A stretch of DNA of 63,826 nucleotides, from positions 1 through 63,826 of the IMG/VR virus record IMGVR_UViG_3300042526_000765; one strand, 5' to 3'. The position numbers and the translations under genes were made by a program. Origin of the DNA: a virus. The notes under the pieces are model-generated. The model worked only from the letters and a program-made list of their open reading frames with translations, was not told the origin of the DNA and made no database searches. Positions 43,780 to 52,307 of this stretch are shown here, in pieces (the stretch's first letter is position 1; each line of letters begins with the position of its first letter).

Positions 43780-45210
43780 ATTCTTTTTTAAACTGAACAT
43801 ATTAACTAAATGTTCTTCAAATCTAGATTTTCCGCTTTCGCCTAATCTAAACGCAGAATCGCCATAAGCCATGCCATAACCTTTTGGATATGGATTGCGT
43901 GTAAATGATATATTACGTATTAAGTATGCTAAAGCATCAATTAAATCATAGTGACCGCCGTCTAAAGATCGTTCATAATCCGTTTTATTTTTATTCCAAG
44001 TTGCATTTTTTAAATGAAAAATCAACTGTTTACATTTAGGATTAATAACAATTCTCTCTTCTGCTATTAAAATTCTTATTTGATTTAACCAAGCATGTTT
44101 ATTGTCTTTCGCGGTTGGAATAAAAGTAATTCCATAATCAATACTCAGGTCATTCAATAAAATTAAGTTGTTATTATCCGAAACTCTTAAAAAAGGCTTT
44201 TTTAAGTTCCACAAATATTCCTCTATCTTCTTAATAGAAGAGGCTAAATTAGCTGTAGTAAAACTTTTTCCTTTAAAAGTAGCTTCGTCTTCTATCACAA
44301 CTTTTCCTGTAATAAAATCATAATAAGCATATAATACACCAGTTAAGTCCTTAACCCCAATATCCATTGAAACATAGCAATCATAATATGCAGGTCTATT
44401 ATACTGTTTTACTATTTTAGCAAGAACTTCATCATTAGCTTCTGGGATAACTGCATGGTCTTCATCGGTTATCATTATATTTAAATACTCTCGTTTAAAA
44501 TCTACAGAATCATAACCCCCAACCTCTTCGGCAAACCCATCAATATCCTCTTGCGTATATCTAGGGCATTGGTATATATTTCTATTTAAAAGGGTTTCTT
44601 TATATTCAGCTTCTTTTACTATGGACCAAAACTCATGACCTTGAGATCTTGGTAAAGTTGAAATCAATAGCATTGATCCTTTTGTAGAGTTTAATTTTGG
44701 ATAAAGAACTGATTTTAAACCATATTTTAAATCATTCATAAATCCACACTCGTCCACAATTATCATATGTGCTTTAGGTCCTCGTGCCGATTCTATTTCT
44801 TCAGCATTGAACCCGTATAATTCAAGTTTACTTTTAGTAGAAGGGAAAATGTAGGTAGAGGAATCTCTGTCAAACTTAGGCTTTATATCTTGTGGACATG
44901 ATTTAAATATCTCATCAAAAGTAGACTTTACAATTTTCTTACCTTGTTTAAGTCTAGGGGCTACGTAACATATAGTTATATTTTTTCTAGTAAGTAATTC
45001 TTCTGCAGCAATTCCTAAAGCTCCATAGCTTTTCCCAGATTGTCGAGAGAATAAAGCAACGTGAGTTTTTCTTTTTGTAGATTTTAACTGATCTCTTAAA
45101 ATCTTTTGATTACTATCTAGTAAAAAATCAGATACTTTACCTTTTCTCCAAAGTATTTCTCTTGCTTGTTGAGGGGTAATTTGTAATAAATTATTGTTCG
45201 CTTGAATCAT
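43777..45210 (-). CDS. terL: Terminase large subunit
   Basis: 477 residues. ATPase: Walker A SRQSGKS (55-61), Walker B MIIVDECG (Asp 153, Glu 154), coupling motif LLISTLPR. Nuclease: first Asp in VSMDIGVKD (about 283), final motif HYDLIDALAYL near 440. It packages DNA from concatemers using the portal and small subunit. Confidence 0.95.
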   Translation of the reverse strand: MIQANNNLLQITPQQAREILWRKGKVSDFLLDSNQKILRDQLKSTKRKTHVALFSRQSGKSYGALGIAAEELLTRKNITICYVAPRLKQGKKIVKSTFDEIFKSCPQDIKPKFDRDSSTYIFPSTKSKLELYGFNAEEIESARGPKAHMIIVDECGFMNDLKYGLKSVLYPKLNSTKGSMLLISTLPRSQGHEFWSIVKEAEYKETLLNRNIYQCPRYTQEDIDGFAEEVGGYDSVDFKREYLNIMITDEDHAVIPEANDEVLAKIVKQYNRPAYYDCYVSMDIGVKDLTGVLYAYYDFITGKVVIEDEATFKGKSFTTANLASSIKKIEEYLWNLKKPFLRVSDNNNLILLNDLSIDYGITFIPTAKDNKHAWLNQIRILIAEERIVINPKCKQLIFHLKNATWNKNKTDYERSLDGGHYDLIDALAYLIRNISFTRNPYPKGYGMAYGDSAFRLGESGKSRFEEHLVNMFSLKKN

Positions 45211-45607
45211 CTACAACCTGTAAAGCAAGTTGCAATAACTGATCATGGCTTAAACTTGTCTCTTTCTTAGTTTTCTTTTCTTCAGTTATGGACTTACCTT
45301 TAATTAACATCAAAGATTTAACGTATATTTCAAAAGCTTTTACTTCAGTAAATTCCAACGGTCCAGTTTTTGCTGACTGGTATAAACGATTTATTTCAAG
45401 TTTACAAAGTTCTTCTTCGTTAGAACCAACTGCAATTGAGTTATTTGAAAACTTAGTTATCTCTTCTAAATGTTTTAATTTATCTGTAACTTGCTCTAAT
45501 TCTTTTTGAATTTTAGAATTGAGAGATGTTAATTTTTCTGAATATTTTTTTAATTCATCATTTTGTTTTATAATATCTCTAACTTCATCTGCAGACAATA
45601 GTTTCAT
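45191..45607 (-). CDS. Terminase small subunit (probable)
   Basis: 138 residues. N-terminal coiled coil, then EEELCKLEINRLYQ, GPLEFTEVKAFEIYVKSLML and the tail SHDQLLQLALQVV. This arrangement is common in proteins encoded beside TerL. It overlaps the TerL start by 20 bases. Confidence 0.7.
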   Translation of the reverse strand: MKLLSADEVRDIIKQNDELKKYSEKLTSLNSKIQKELEQVTDKLKHLEEITKFSNNSIAVGSNEEELCKLEINRLYQSAKTGPLEFTEVKAFEIYVKSLMLIKGKSITEEKKTKKETSLSHDQLLQLALQVVDDSSEQ

Positions 45608-45609
45608 AA

Positions 45610-45894
45610 TTACTTCTTAGTGAAGTTTACAGCAGCTTTAATACCTTCTGCAGCATTTCTTATTTTAATCATCTCATTACTAAGTTCTACAATTCTAGCA
45701 TTAGTTAAGTCTTCATTTTTATTAACTTTTTCTAATACTTGACTTGAAATTTTCTTAGCTTTAATTACTTCATTGGATACTAAAAATGCCAAAATTGAAA
45801 CAAGGCACATTGCATCAGCATAAGATGCTGAAAAGAATACAATTCTTAATACAAAAAGACATACTAGTATGAATACAAAATCATAACTTTTCAT
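45610..45894 (-). CDS. Membrane protein, 94 aa
   Basis: Two hydrophobic stretches at the N-terminus (FVFILVCLFVLRIVFF, and AMCLVSILAFLV), then a charged helical tail. First gene of the leftward late block. Possible holin or membrane anchor; unresolved. Confidence 0.6.
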   Translation of the reverse strand: MKSYDFVFILVCLFVLRIVFFSASYADAMCLVSILAFLVSNEVIKAKKISSQVLEKVNKNEDLTNARIVELSNEMIKIRNAAEGIKAAVNFTKK

Positions 45895-45983
45895 TTTTTT
45901 CTGCCTATGTTAAAAAGAGACATTGTGTTAATCGCTTGTGTATATTATTTATTCCATTTGGAACACTCGAACTTACGCTGTCT

Positions 45984-46002
45984 CATATTATATTTGTTAT
46001 TA
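45984..46002 (-). promoter_or_regulatory. Leftward promoter-like motif, AACAAATATA class
   Basis: Minus strand TAATAACAAATATAATATG, upstream of the membrane protein and terminase genes; the leader would be about 90 bases. Confidence 0.5.
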
Positions 46003-46022
46003 TACCATAAAAAATAAAGTAT

Positions 46023-46051
46023 TTGTGATTTTTTTAATTAGTGTGTATAAT
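46023..46051 (+). promoter_or_regulatory. Rightward sigma70-type promoter
   Basis: TTGTGA (46023-46028), 17-base spacer, TATAAT (46046-46051). Start would be near 46058, so the near-palindrome at 46079 lies in the early leader. Confidence 0.75.
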
Positions 46052-46078
46052 ACAATTACTATATAGTACTCGCAATTT

Positions 46079-46105
46079 TCGCAGTGAGTTTAAAACGAAC
46101 TGCGA
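46079..46105. promoter_or_regulatory. 27-base near-palindrome
   Basis: TCGCAGT and ACTGCGA at the ends, GTTTAAAAC at the centre, separated by GA on both sides. Symmetric except for those four bases and the centre. Just downstream of the early promoter: an operator or an RNA hairpin. Confidence 0.7.
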
Positions 46106-46111
46106 TACGAA

Positions 46112-46155
46112 TATTAGTATACTAAGTATTTATACGTATATTAGTATACTCAGTA
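46112..46155. repeat. Paired operator-like palindromes
   Basis: TATTAGTATACTAAGTA (46112-46128) and TATTAGTATACTCAGTA (46139-46155), 27 bases apart, each built on the palindrome AGTATACT; ATACGTAT (46132-46139) lies between them. Two in-phase sites suggest cooperative repressor binding. Confidence 0.65.
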
Positions 46156-46251
46156 GCACAATTAGCGTAAATTTTAAGGTATTGATGTATTTAAAAGATA
46201 TGCTAAACATATAAATTTATTAGTGACGCATTGCTTCTTTTGGATAATAAG

Positions 46252-46267
46252 TAAACAAATGTATAAA
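46252..46267 (+). promoter_or_regulatory. Promoter-like motif before the endolysin gene
   Basis: TAAACAAATGTATAAA 12 bases before ATG, with GAGGTGTG between. The leader is the same as in the cassettes at 62.99 and 63.55 kb (AAACAAATGTATTTATAAAGRGGTSTGT), pointing to shared late control. Confidence 0.65.
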
Positions 46268-46278
46268 AGAGGTGTGTT

Positions 46279-46689
46279 ATGATTATAACATTTAAAAAAG
46301 GCGAAAACAAACAACTTAGTAATCATTTTAATTCTTCTGAATTTGAGTGTCCTTGTAGTGCTTGTAAAGATAAAGAGCAGTATATTGATGAAGAACTTAT
46401 TAGTAAACTAGAAGAAGTGCGTGTTGAATATGGAAGTGGTATAGTAATTAATTCTGGGTATAGATGTCCTAGTCACAATAAAAAAATTGGTGGAAAAGAA
46501 AATAGTTCTCACATGAAAGGTCTTGCTGCTGACCCTTCACCTGCCAGAAAAACACTAGATGATTTAGATTTATTATACGAACTATGTTTTAATAAATTTG
46601 ATAATATTGGAGATGGACGAAAAAAAGGATTTGTTCACGTAGATACTAGACCAAATAAGTCAACTGGTAAAAGGCATTGGATATATTAA
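46279..46689 (+). CDS. Endolysin, M15-type D,D/L,D-peptidase
   Basis: 136 residues. SSHMKGLAAD supplies the zinc His (78) and Asp (85); HVD near residue 119 is the third ligand motif of peptidase M15/VanY. It also carries FECPCSACKD, two Cys pairs. No signal peptide, so it needs a holin. It cleaves peptide crosslinks in peptidoglycan. Late-type promoter motif directly upstream. Confidence 0.88.
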   Translation: MIITFKKGENKQLSNHFNSSEFECPCSACKDKEQYIDEELISKLEEVRVEYGSGIVINSGYRCPSHNKKIGGKENSSHMKGLAADPSPARKTLDDLDLLYELCFNKFDNIGDGRKKGFVHVDTRPNKSTGKRHWIY

Positions 46690-46967
46690 TGGAAAAAATT
46701 CCAAAAATGAACAGACTCTCTAAGAAAATTGCTAAAAAAACTGGTTTGGGAATTTATGATATAGATGCTATACTAAAATTAACCGGATTTGAGGTAATTG
46801 AGATCTTAAAAAAAGAACAAAGGTTCTTCTGGGCAGGGGTGGGGGTTTTTTACTTATCCATTCAGGATAATGGTCTATCTGTTAGAATACGATTATCAGA
46901 TGAAGCATATGAAAGATTAAATAAAAAAGAAAATGGAGAGTCTACAAATGAAATTATATTTGAATGA
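46689..46967 (+). CDS. HU/IHF-like DNA-binding protein
   Basis: 92 residues; start at the ATG overlapping the previous stop. LSKKIAKKTGLGIYDIDAIL followed by a turn and a G-V-G-V-F motif resembles the HU-family dimer core (helix-turn-helix, then beta arm), with a short arm and acidic C-terminus. Probably organises DNA or acts in packaging; the family call is moderate. Confidence 0.55.
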   Translation: MEKIPKMNRLSKKIAKKTGLGIYDIDAILKLTGFEVIEILKKEQRFFWAGVGVFYLSIQDNGLSVRIRLSDEAYERLNKKENGESTNEIIFE

Positions 46968-47310
46968 TACACAAAGGGATTATCTTTTAGAAATTCTAAA
47001 GGCATCAGAAAATAATGCAATTAATGGAAAGGACCAAGAATTAGCTGTTGCATTTAATGAATTATATGAAAAAATTAAACCTGAAAACTCAGGATATGTT
47101 TCTTTAAATCGCGGAGAAGCTGAAACAGTTTTTGAATTTTGTGAAATTGTTAGAAGGTCATTAGATAACGCTTTAACTTTTTTAAATAAAGATACGGAAA
47201 GATCTGTAGAGGAAGTAGAAGAACTTAAAAATAAAACAACTGTAGCTAGAGATGAAATTGAACAAGTTGCGACTCAGCTTCAGGAAAAAATTAGGAATAA
47301 TCCTGTATGA
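46948..47310 (+). CDS. Hypothetical helical protein, 120 aa
   Basis: GGAGAG, 8 bases upstream, decides the ATG at 46948. Helical and acidic (LNDTQRDYLLEILKASEN; LKNKTTVARDEIEQVATQL). Its stop overlaps the AAA+ gene, so the two may function together. Confidence 0.65.
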   Translation: MKLYLNDTQRDYLLEILKASENNAINGKDQELAVAFNELYEKIKPENSGYVSLNRGEAETVFEFCEIVRRSLDNALTFLNKDTERSVEEVEELKNKTTVARDEIEQVATQLQEKIRNNPV

Positions 47311-48335
47311 ATTTTAATATAAATAAGCTTCTAAAAGAAGAAACTGCGAATGAAGATTCGAAAGACATAACCTCTGAATTAGAACTTGTTTGGTATAAAT
47401 TCAACACACCTACTGGATTTTATCTTAGTCCATTTACTAAGAGTAAACATGAACTTTGCTTTTACGAAACTCCCCAAGAAATGGCTAAAAGTTTAAATCC
47501 AGAAAAATCATACGAAGTAATTACTAATAACCTAGTAGAAGTATACGAAAAAGCTACTCCACAAACAGAACCGCAAATTTTACCAAATGGCGTTTATTAT
47601 CATGAATTTGGTAGTGCATCTGTTCCAGAAAGAATTTCTCCAATGGTAATTAGAGAAGATAAATATGTAGAATTGATGGATAGCTTAAAAGATTTGGATG
47701 AAGGAATCGATCAATTTGTAGAAAACAAACAATTGTACACAGATTCTTGTTCTGCTTATAAACTTGGAGTACTATTATTTGGTCCTCCGGGAAGTGGAAA
47801 AACTAGTTATATGAGAGAGTTTATTCGTAAAAAAGATGCTATCGTAATTTTTATGGACGGAGTTCCTTCTCGTAAATTTTTAGAAAAACTAGAAACTTCT
47901 ACAAAAGACAAGTTAAAAATTGTAGTTTTTGAAGAAGCCGTATCTCTTTTAGAATCATCCGATGACATACGTGAGATGTTAGATTTTTTAGACGGTTCAA
48001 AATCCTTATCTAATACAATATATTTCTTATCTACCAATTATCCAGAATCTATTCCTGAAAATATTGTCAGAAATGGTAGAATCGATATTTTTGTCAAAGT
48101 AGAGTATCCTAATGTAGTAGCAAGAAAAAAACTAATTAATCTTTATTTAAAACGAGAAGCGGCAGAAGAGGAACTAAACCTTACTGAAAATATGCCTATC
48201 GTAGATATTAGAGAAATTTGTTTTGCTCATAAAAAAACTGGAAAATCTTTCAGAGATTGTGTTAAAATCATAGAAGATAAAAACAAAATGCTTAAAAAAC
48301 ATTTTGGAAAAACTAAAGAAATTCGACTAGCATAA
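47307..48335 (+). CDS. AAA+ ATPase with atypical Walker B
   Basis: 342 residues. An N-terminal domain of ~140 residues unlike known modules, then Walker A FGPPGSGKT (about 159-166), Walker B KIVVFEEA (Glu where Asp is usual, followed by the catalytic Glu), sensor 1 FLSTNYPE and an arginine in NGRID. The body resembles BCS1/FtsH-type ATPases. Possible roles: remodelling of replication or virion complexes. Confidence 0.85.
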   Translation: MNFNINKLLKEETANEDSKDITSELELVWYKFNTPTGFYLSPFTKSKHELCFYETPQEMAKSLNPEKSYEVITNNLVEVYEKATPQTEPQILPNGVYYHEFGSASVPERISPMVIREDKYVELMDSLKDLDEGIDQFVENKQLYTDSCSAYKLGVLLFGPPGSGKTSYMREFIRKKDAIVIFMDGVPSRKFLEKLETSTKDKLKIVVFEEAVSLLESSDDIREMLDFLDGSKSLSNTIYFLSTNYPESIPENIVRNGRIDIFVKVEYPNVVARKKLINLYLKREAAEEELNLTENMPIVDIREICFAHKKTGKSFRDCVKIIEDKNKMLKKHFGKTKEIRLA

Positions 48336-48352
48336 CTTCAACAGGAGAGTAG

Positions 48353-50206
48353 ATGAACAAGTCAAATCGTTTGTTAAGCGATATCGTAGCCTATAGAACT
48401 TATGCAAAACATTTAACTTCGCAAAATAGACGAGAAACTTTAGAAGAAACTTTAAATAGAAATTTATCAATGTATCTAGAAAAATATCCTAAATTAAGTA
48501 GGGATATTATTAAAGCGTTTAAACAAGTTCATGATTTTAATGTAATGCCATCAATGCGCTCTCTTCAATTTGGAGGAGAGGCAATATTTAAAAATAATGT
48601 AAGATTATTTAACTGTTCGTTTGCGAATATCACATATCCAAGAATATTTGCGGAAGCTTTATTTCTATTACTGTCAGGAACAGGTTTTGGATATTCTGTG
48701 CAAAATCATCATATAAAACAACTACCTAGCTTGAGACTTCCGAAAGAAGAAGGGATCTATATAGTTCATGATTCTATTGAAGGATGGGCAGAAGCCTTAA
48801 ATCAATTAATGTCTGCTTATTTTTTTGGATCGATTAGACCAGTGTTTGATTTTTCAAAAATTAGAGATAAAGGATCTTATCTAGTGACTACAGGAGCAAA
48901 AGCTCCCGGTCCTGAACCTTTAAGACAAATGCTATTGAAGGTAGAGGCTATTTTAAAACTAAATTTAGGTAGAAAATTATCATCACTACAAGTGCACGAT
49001 ATTATCTGTTTAGTTGCTGATTGCGTATTATCCGGAGGAATTCGAAGAGCTGCTCTTATATCTCTTTTTGATAGGAACGATACGGAAATGCTAACTTCCA
49101 AGCATGGAGCATGGTGGGAAAAACACCCGCATCGAGCAAGAGCTAATAATTCAGCAGTACTTCCTAGATCAGAAACTACATTTGAAGAATTTAAAAATGT
49201 ATATGACATGTGTATTGCTTCTAATGCAGGAGAGCCGGGATTTTTTTGGACAAATGATCTCGAATGGGGTACTAATCCATGTGCAGAAATTGGTCTTCAA
49301 TCAAATCAGTTCTGTAATCTCACTACAACTAATCTTACAGGATTAAAAAATGAAAAAGACTTCGAAAACAGAGTATATGCTGCAGCCTTGCTTGGAACTT
49401 TGCAAGCAGGATTCACAGACTTCCCATATCTCAGTGAAAAATGGAGAACTGTCACCGAGTCAGAAGCACTTATTGGATGCTCTTTCACTGGAATTGCTGA
49501 TGCAAGTAGTTTGTCCGGTGATTCTTTACAAAGAGCTGCAAAACTTGTCCTTGACGTTAATGAAAAATACGCAAAAAAAATTGGAATTAATACCGCAAGT
49601 AGAACAACTGCAATTAAACCAGAAGGAACAGCCAGTTGTGTACTTGGGTCCAGTTCAGGAATTCACGCTAGACATTCAGAGTATTATCTCAGACGAGTAA
49701 GAATGAATAAGGATGATGAACTTGCTAGATACCTTTCTAGAATTGTACCTGAATTAGTAGAGCAAGATATATTTTCAGCAAATGGAGTAGTTGTAACTAT
49801 ACCGCAAGAATCTCCTGCCGGAGCAATTACTAGACATCAAGAAAGTGCTATTGTATTATTTGATAGAGTAAAACACTATTATAATAATTGGGTAGTTCCC
49901 GGACATAGAAACGGAAGTAATACTCATAATATCAGTTGTACTATTAATTATAAACCAGAAGAAGTTGGATTATTATTCAATAAATTATGGGAAGATAGAT
50001 TTCAATATTCTGCAGTTAGTCTATTACCATTTTCAGATGCAATCTATCAACAAGCTCCATTCGAAGATTGCACTAAAGAAATTTTTGAAAAATATGATAA
50101 AATGGTAAAAGAAATTGACTTAACTAAGGTATTAGAAATGCAAGATACTACCAGCAGAACAGATCAAATTGCTTGTAGTGGCGGGTTGTGCGAGTTAAAT
50201 ATATGA
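48353..50206 (+). CDS. nrdJ: Class II (B12-dependent) ribonucleotide reductase
   Basis: 617 residues, monomeric NrdJ type. Active-site Cys in FNCSF (about 88), NPCAEI (about 309) and FCNLT (about 321), and C-terminal redox Cys pair CSGGLC (about 608 and 613). It makes dNTPs from NTPs using adenosylcobalamin, so the infected cell must supply B12. AGGAGAG lies right before ATG. Works with the dNMP kinase at 5.95 kb. Confidence 0.95.
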   Translation: MNKSNRLLSDIVAYRTYAKHLTSQNRRETLEETLNRNLSMYLEKYPKLSRDIIKAFKQVHDFNVMPSMRSLQFGGEAIFKNNVRLFNCSFANITYPRIFAEALFLLLSGTGFGYSVQNHHIKQLPSLRLPKEEGIYIVHDSIEGWAEALNQLMSAYFFGSIRPVFDFSKIRDKGSYLVTTGAKAPGPEPLRQMLLKVEAILKLNLGRKLSSLQVHDIICLVADCVLSGGIRRAALISLFDRNDTEMLTSKHGAWWEKHPHRARANNSAVLPRSETTFEEFKNVYDMCIASNAGEPGFFWTNDLEWGTNPCAEIGLQSNQFCNLTTTNLTGLKNEKDFENRVYAAALLGTLQAGFTDFPYLSEKWRTVTESEALIGCSFTGIADASSLSGDSLQRAAKLVLDVNEKYAKKIGINTASRTTAIKPEGTASCVLGSSSGIHARHSEYYLRRVRMNKDDELARYLSRIVPELVEQDIFSANGVVVTIPQESPAGAITRHQESAIVLFDRVKHYYNNWVVPGHRNGSNTHNISCTINYKPEEVGLLFNKLWEDRFQYSAVSLLPFSDAIYQQAPFEDCTKEIFEKYDKMVKEIDLTKVLEMQDTTSRTDQIACSGGLCELNI

Positions 50207-50370
50207 AATTATGGATTTTAACATTAATCTTAAATGGACATACAATTAATCATAGGTATAAGTTTTACTATAAAAAAACTTGTGATACAATAGGTAAGAG
50301 TTTTATTGATAAAAGAAGACTTAATAAATATAGATGTAATCTAAAAATAATTGGGAAATCTTTAAAATGA
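50203..50370 (+). CDS. Hypothetical protein, 55 aa
   Basis: Starts at MKLWILTLIL, overlapping the RNR stop by four bases. Hydrophobic start, then basic residues with two Cys. Possibly a small signal- or membrane-anchored protein; not recognised. Confidence 0.5.
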   Translation: MKLWILTLILNGHTINHRYKFYYKKTCDTIGKSFIDKRRLNKYRCNLKIIGKSLK

Positions 50371-50624
50371 TGTCAAGAAAGAAAGCAATTGAGATTACAA
50401 GAGAAGCAGAACAAACAGTATATACTTCTATTGAAGATATTGCACAACTCATAGAGTTACATGCAAAAATAGGAATGTCAGATATGGAAGTTTTTATAGA
50501 AAAAGCATCTGCAAAAAAATTTATAAAAGTTCTAGATAGAAAAAAATTTTATTCACGAATTACCGAATTTAAATCACTGGAACATGAATGTAGGCTTTAT
50601 ATTTCTTGGATATCAAATCTTTAA
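50367..50624 (+). CDS. Hypothetical protein, 85 aa
   Basis: Helical protein starting MMSRKKAIEITREAEQ; the stop overlaps the end of the convergent zinc-finger gene at 50613. Not recognised. Confidence 0.6.
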   Translation: MMSRKKAIEITREAEQTVYTSIEDIAQLIELHAKIGMSDMEVFIEKASAKKFIKVLDRKKFYSRITEFKSLEHECRLYISWISNL

Positions 50625-50813
50625 ATCTTGATCCAGCTTTGTATCTTTATTTAAGCGTCTTTTTAACCTCATACGCTCTCTATTATAAGCTCTGTAACAT
50701 TCTGGACATTGTTTTCCATTCCACAGTTTTCCACTTTGATCAATAAATCTAGTAACATTATTTCTTATAACGGGCTCTTTTGTTACATCTATTTTACACG
50801 ATTTACATATCAT
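50613..50813 (-). CDS. Small two-CxxC zinc-finger protein
   Basis: 66 residues. The start is MICKSC because GAGG precedes it and the in-frame upstream ATG lies inside the promoter motif. CKSC and CPEC form a four-Cys zinc site, then a basic helix (YNRERMRLKRRL). The only leftward gene in the right arm between 46 and 61.8 kb; it looks like a small DNA-binding regulator. Confidence 0.65.
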   Translation of the reverse strand: MICKSCKIDVTKEPVIRNNVTRFIDQSGKLWNGKQCPECYRAYNRERMRLKRRLNKDTKLDQDLKI

Positions 50814-50815
50814 AT

Positions 50816-50844
50816 TTGCATCCTCTATGTACATTTGTTATAAT
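50816..50844 (+). promoter_or_regulatory. Rightward sigma70-type promoter
   Basis: TTGCAT (50816-50821), 17 bases, TATAAT (50839-50844), before an AGGAG site and the ATG at 50860. It overlaps the leftward motif on the other strand, so the two promoters may compete. Confidence 0.7.
50823..50840 (-). promoter_or_regulatory. Leftward promoter-like motif, AACAAATGTACATAG class
   Basis: Minus strand TAACAAATGTACATAGAG, 10 bases before the zinc-finger start. Shares a 15-base core with the 21.55 and 39.9 kb copies. Confidence 0.65.
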
Positions 50845-50859
50845 ATGATTAGGAGATTT

Positions 50860-51186
50860 ATGTTAATCAAATTCCCAATAATAAGGAAAAATAAGAATCC
50901 AATAGAAGAGTTTTATAAAAACTCACTCCTATCATCTATCGAATTTTCACAAATAAATTATATTAACGTGAATGCTTTTACAGTAAATCCAAAAGATTAT
51001 GCTAAATTATTGAAATTATTAACTAAACACATGAAAACTATGTTCACGGGAATTTCTATTTCTAAAATAAAACATGAAAGTTCATATTTACTCATGGATA
51101 TGGGACCTAGAGTTTCAAGTAATATTCCTGAAGGATTTGTAGAAATAGATAGGGAGGTTGTTAAAAATGCAAATACTAAAAAGTAA
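50860..51186 (+). CDS. Hypothetical protein, 108 aa
   Basis: Starts MLIKFPIIRKN after AGGAG. Mixed alpha/beta with a hydrophobic centre (KLLKLLTKHMKTMFTGISIS). Not recognised. Confidence 0.65.
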   Translation: MLIKFPIIRKNKNPIEEFYKNSLLSSIEFSQINYINVNAFTVNPKDYAKLLKLLTKHMKTMFTGISISKIKHESSYLLMDMGPRVSSNIPEGFVEIDREVVKNANTKK

Positions 51187-51289
51187 ATCAAAAAATAATA
51201 AGTCATTTGGATTTTCTTTTATTTTTTATAATAAAAAATTTTATTTAGAGTTTAAATTCAATTTAAGTACATGGCTTATAGGATTCTAA
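51167..51289 (+). CDS. Hypothetical protein, 40 aa
   Basis: ATG at 51167 follows AGGGAGG at 51151. Very basic start then a Phe/Tyr-rich hydrophobic part (FGFSFIFYNKKFYLEF). Overlaps the previous gene and ends one base before the next. Confidence 0.5.
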   Translation: MQILKSKSKNNKSFGFSFIFYNKKFYLEFKFNLSTWLIGF

Positions 51290-51290
51290 A

Positions 51291-51551
51291 ATGTTAGCAA
51301 ATAAAACACTTACTATAAAACTAAAAACAGGTACAACTTGGATTGATTTTGGAAAAGTTGATCTAATCTATTGGATAGAATATAAAAATGATTATGATTT
51401 TATGGGAAGAGATCCATATGATTTACAATTAAGAAAACTAGGACTGCCAAGTTGGGGAGAGAGCTTTAGAGAAACAATAAAATATTTTATAGAATCAAAT
51501 TATGAACTCGTGGATTCTTTATATTCTGGAGATACTCTTTATGTTGGATAA
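51291..51551 (+). CDS. Hypothetical protein, 86 aa
   Basis: Mixed fold with IDFGKVDLIYWIEYKN and an acidic C-terminus; overlaps the next gene by 11 bases. Not recognised. Confidence 0.6.
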   Translation: MLANKTLTIKLKTGTTWIDFGKVDLIYWIEYKNDYDFMGRDPYDLQLRKLGLPSWGESFRETIKYFIESNYELVDSLYSGDTLYVG

Positions 51552-51741
51552 TTTAATTAAATGCCCATTTTGCGATATCCCATGTGAAATGGATCACTGC
51601 CCTTATACACATAAAACAGAGAAAATATTCGAGATAACTGACGATTGTGACGATTGTTTAAAAAAAATACAAGATTTACAAGATGATAATTCGTACTTAA
51701 ATGAATTATTACAAAAACTTCATGATAAACTTCATGAATAA
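51541..51741 (+). CDS. Zinc-binding coiled-coil protein
   Basis: 66 residues. KCPFCDIPCEMDHC and DCDDC provide five or six Cys for zinc, then a coiled coil (QDDNSYLNELLQKLHDKL). Confidence 0.6.
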   Translation: MLDNLIKCPFCDIPCEMDHCPYTHKTEKIFEITDDCDDCLKKIQDLQDDNSYLNELLQKLHDKLHE

Positions 51742-51751
51742 AGGATTCTAA

Positions 51752-52111
51752 GTGATTAATTTATTTATAACTTTTTACTCTTTGGTAAATGGAATAGATC
51801 CTTATATTTCTTTTAAAATGGCTAAAATAGAAAGCAATATGAATCATATGGCAATTTCTAAAACTAACGACGAGGGATTGTTTCAATTAAATAGAAATTA
51901 TTACAAATTCCATAATCCGAAATGGATATTTATTCCAGAAACAAATATATCTATAGCATTAAATACTTTGGGAAATTTAAAAAAAACCTGTAAGTACAAA
52001 AATGATAATTTATATGTATTGTGTTATAATAGAGGGATACGCGGAGTTAGTAAATTAAAAAAACCAACGAATCAAATATATTATAGAAAATTTAACTTAA
52101 TTTGGGATTAA
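51752..52111 (+). CDS. Lytic transglycosylase (SLT fold)
   Basis: 119 residues with a GTG start. MAKIESNMNHMAIS contains the catalytic Glu region of SLT lysozyme-like folds; DEGLFQLN and NISIALNTL follow as in soluble transglycosylases, then an ending with CYNRG. It cleaves peptidoglycan glycan strands, complementing the M15 endolysin. The N-terminal hydrophobic segment may anchor or export it. Confidence 0.75.
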   Translation: MINLFITFYSLVNGIDPYISFKMAKIESNMNHMAISKTNDEGLFQLNRNYYKFHNPKWIFIPETNISIALNTLGNLKKTCKYKNDNLYVLCYNRGIRGVSKLKKPTNQIYYRKFNLIWD

Positions 52112-52112
52112 A

Positions 52113-52307
52113 ATGAAGGTATATATTGCCTCCTTAGTTGACTTAGAAAATACTGTGATTGTAGGTGTATATTCTAGTGAAGATGTTGCAATTTCCAAGG
52201 TAGAAAAGGCAATGGATGAATTATACTTAGATAACGAAGATTTAGGAGTTTATCCTACAATTATAGAAAAATTTATAGATGATATCGAAGAAGAGAATTA
52301 CATTTGA
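52113..52307 (+). CDS. Hypothetical protein, 64 aa
   Basis: MKVYIASLVDLENTVIVGV with a Val/Ile-rich beta pattern and an acidic end. The stop overlaps the next start. Confidence 0.55.
   Translation: MKVYIASLVDLENTVIVGVYSSEDVAISKVEKAMDELYLDNEDLGVYPTIIEKFIDDIEEENYI

Larger units (their letters stand above)
45895..46278. promoter_or_regulatory. Divergent control region between late and early arms
   Basis: 384 bases without a gene. Contains a leftward promoter-like motif (45984-46002), a rightward sigma70-type promoter (46023-46051), a 27-base near-palindrome (46079-46105), two copies of TATTAGTATACTNAGTA (46112 and 46139) and the endolysin promoter motif (46252). Probably the main switch of the phage, and a candidate origin. 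Confidence 0.75.

Noticed and set aside
10500-45900. Tape-measure, sheath or baseplate genes of a long-tailed phage
   Set aside because: No gene has a tape-measure-like repeat helix or sheath pattern; adaptor and nozzle order fits a short tail.
50827-50862. Starts inside ATGTACATTTG for the 50860 gene and its leftward counterpart
   Set aside because: The ATG lies within the promoter motif; the later starts have real ribosome sites.
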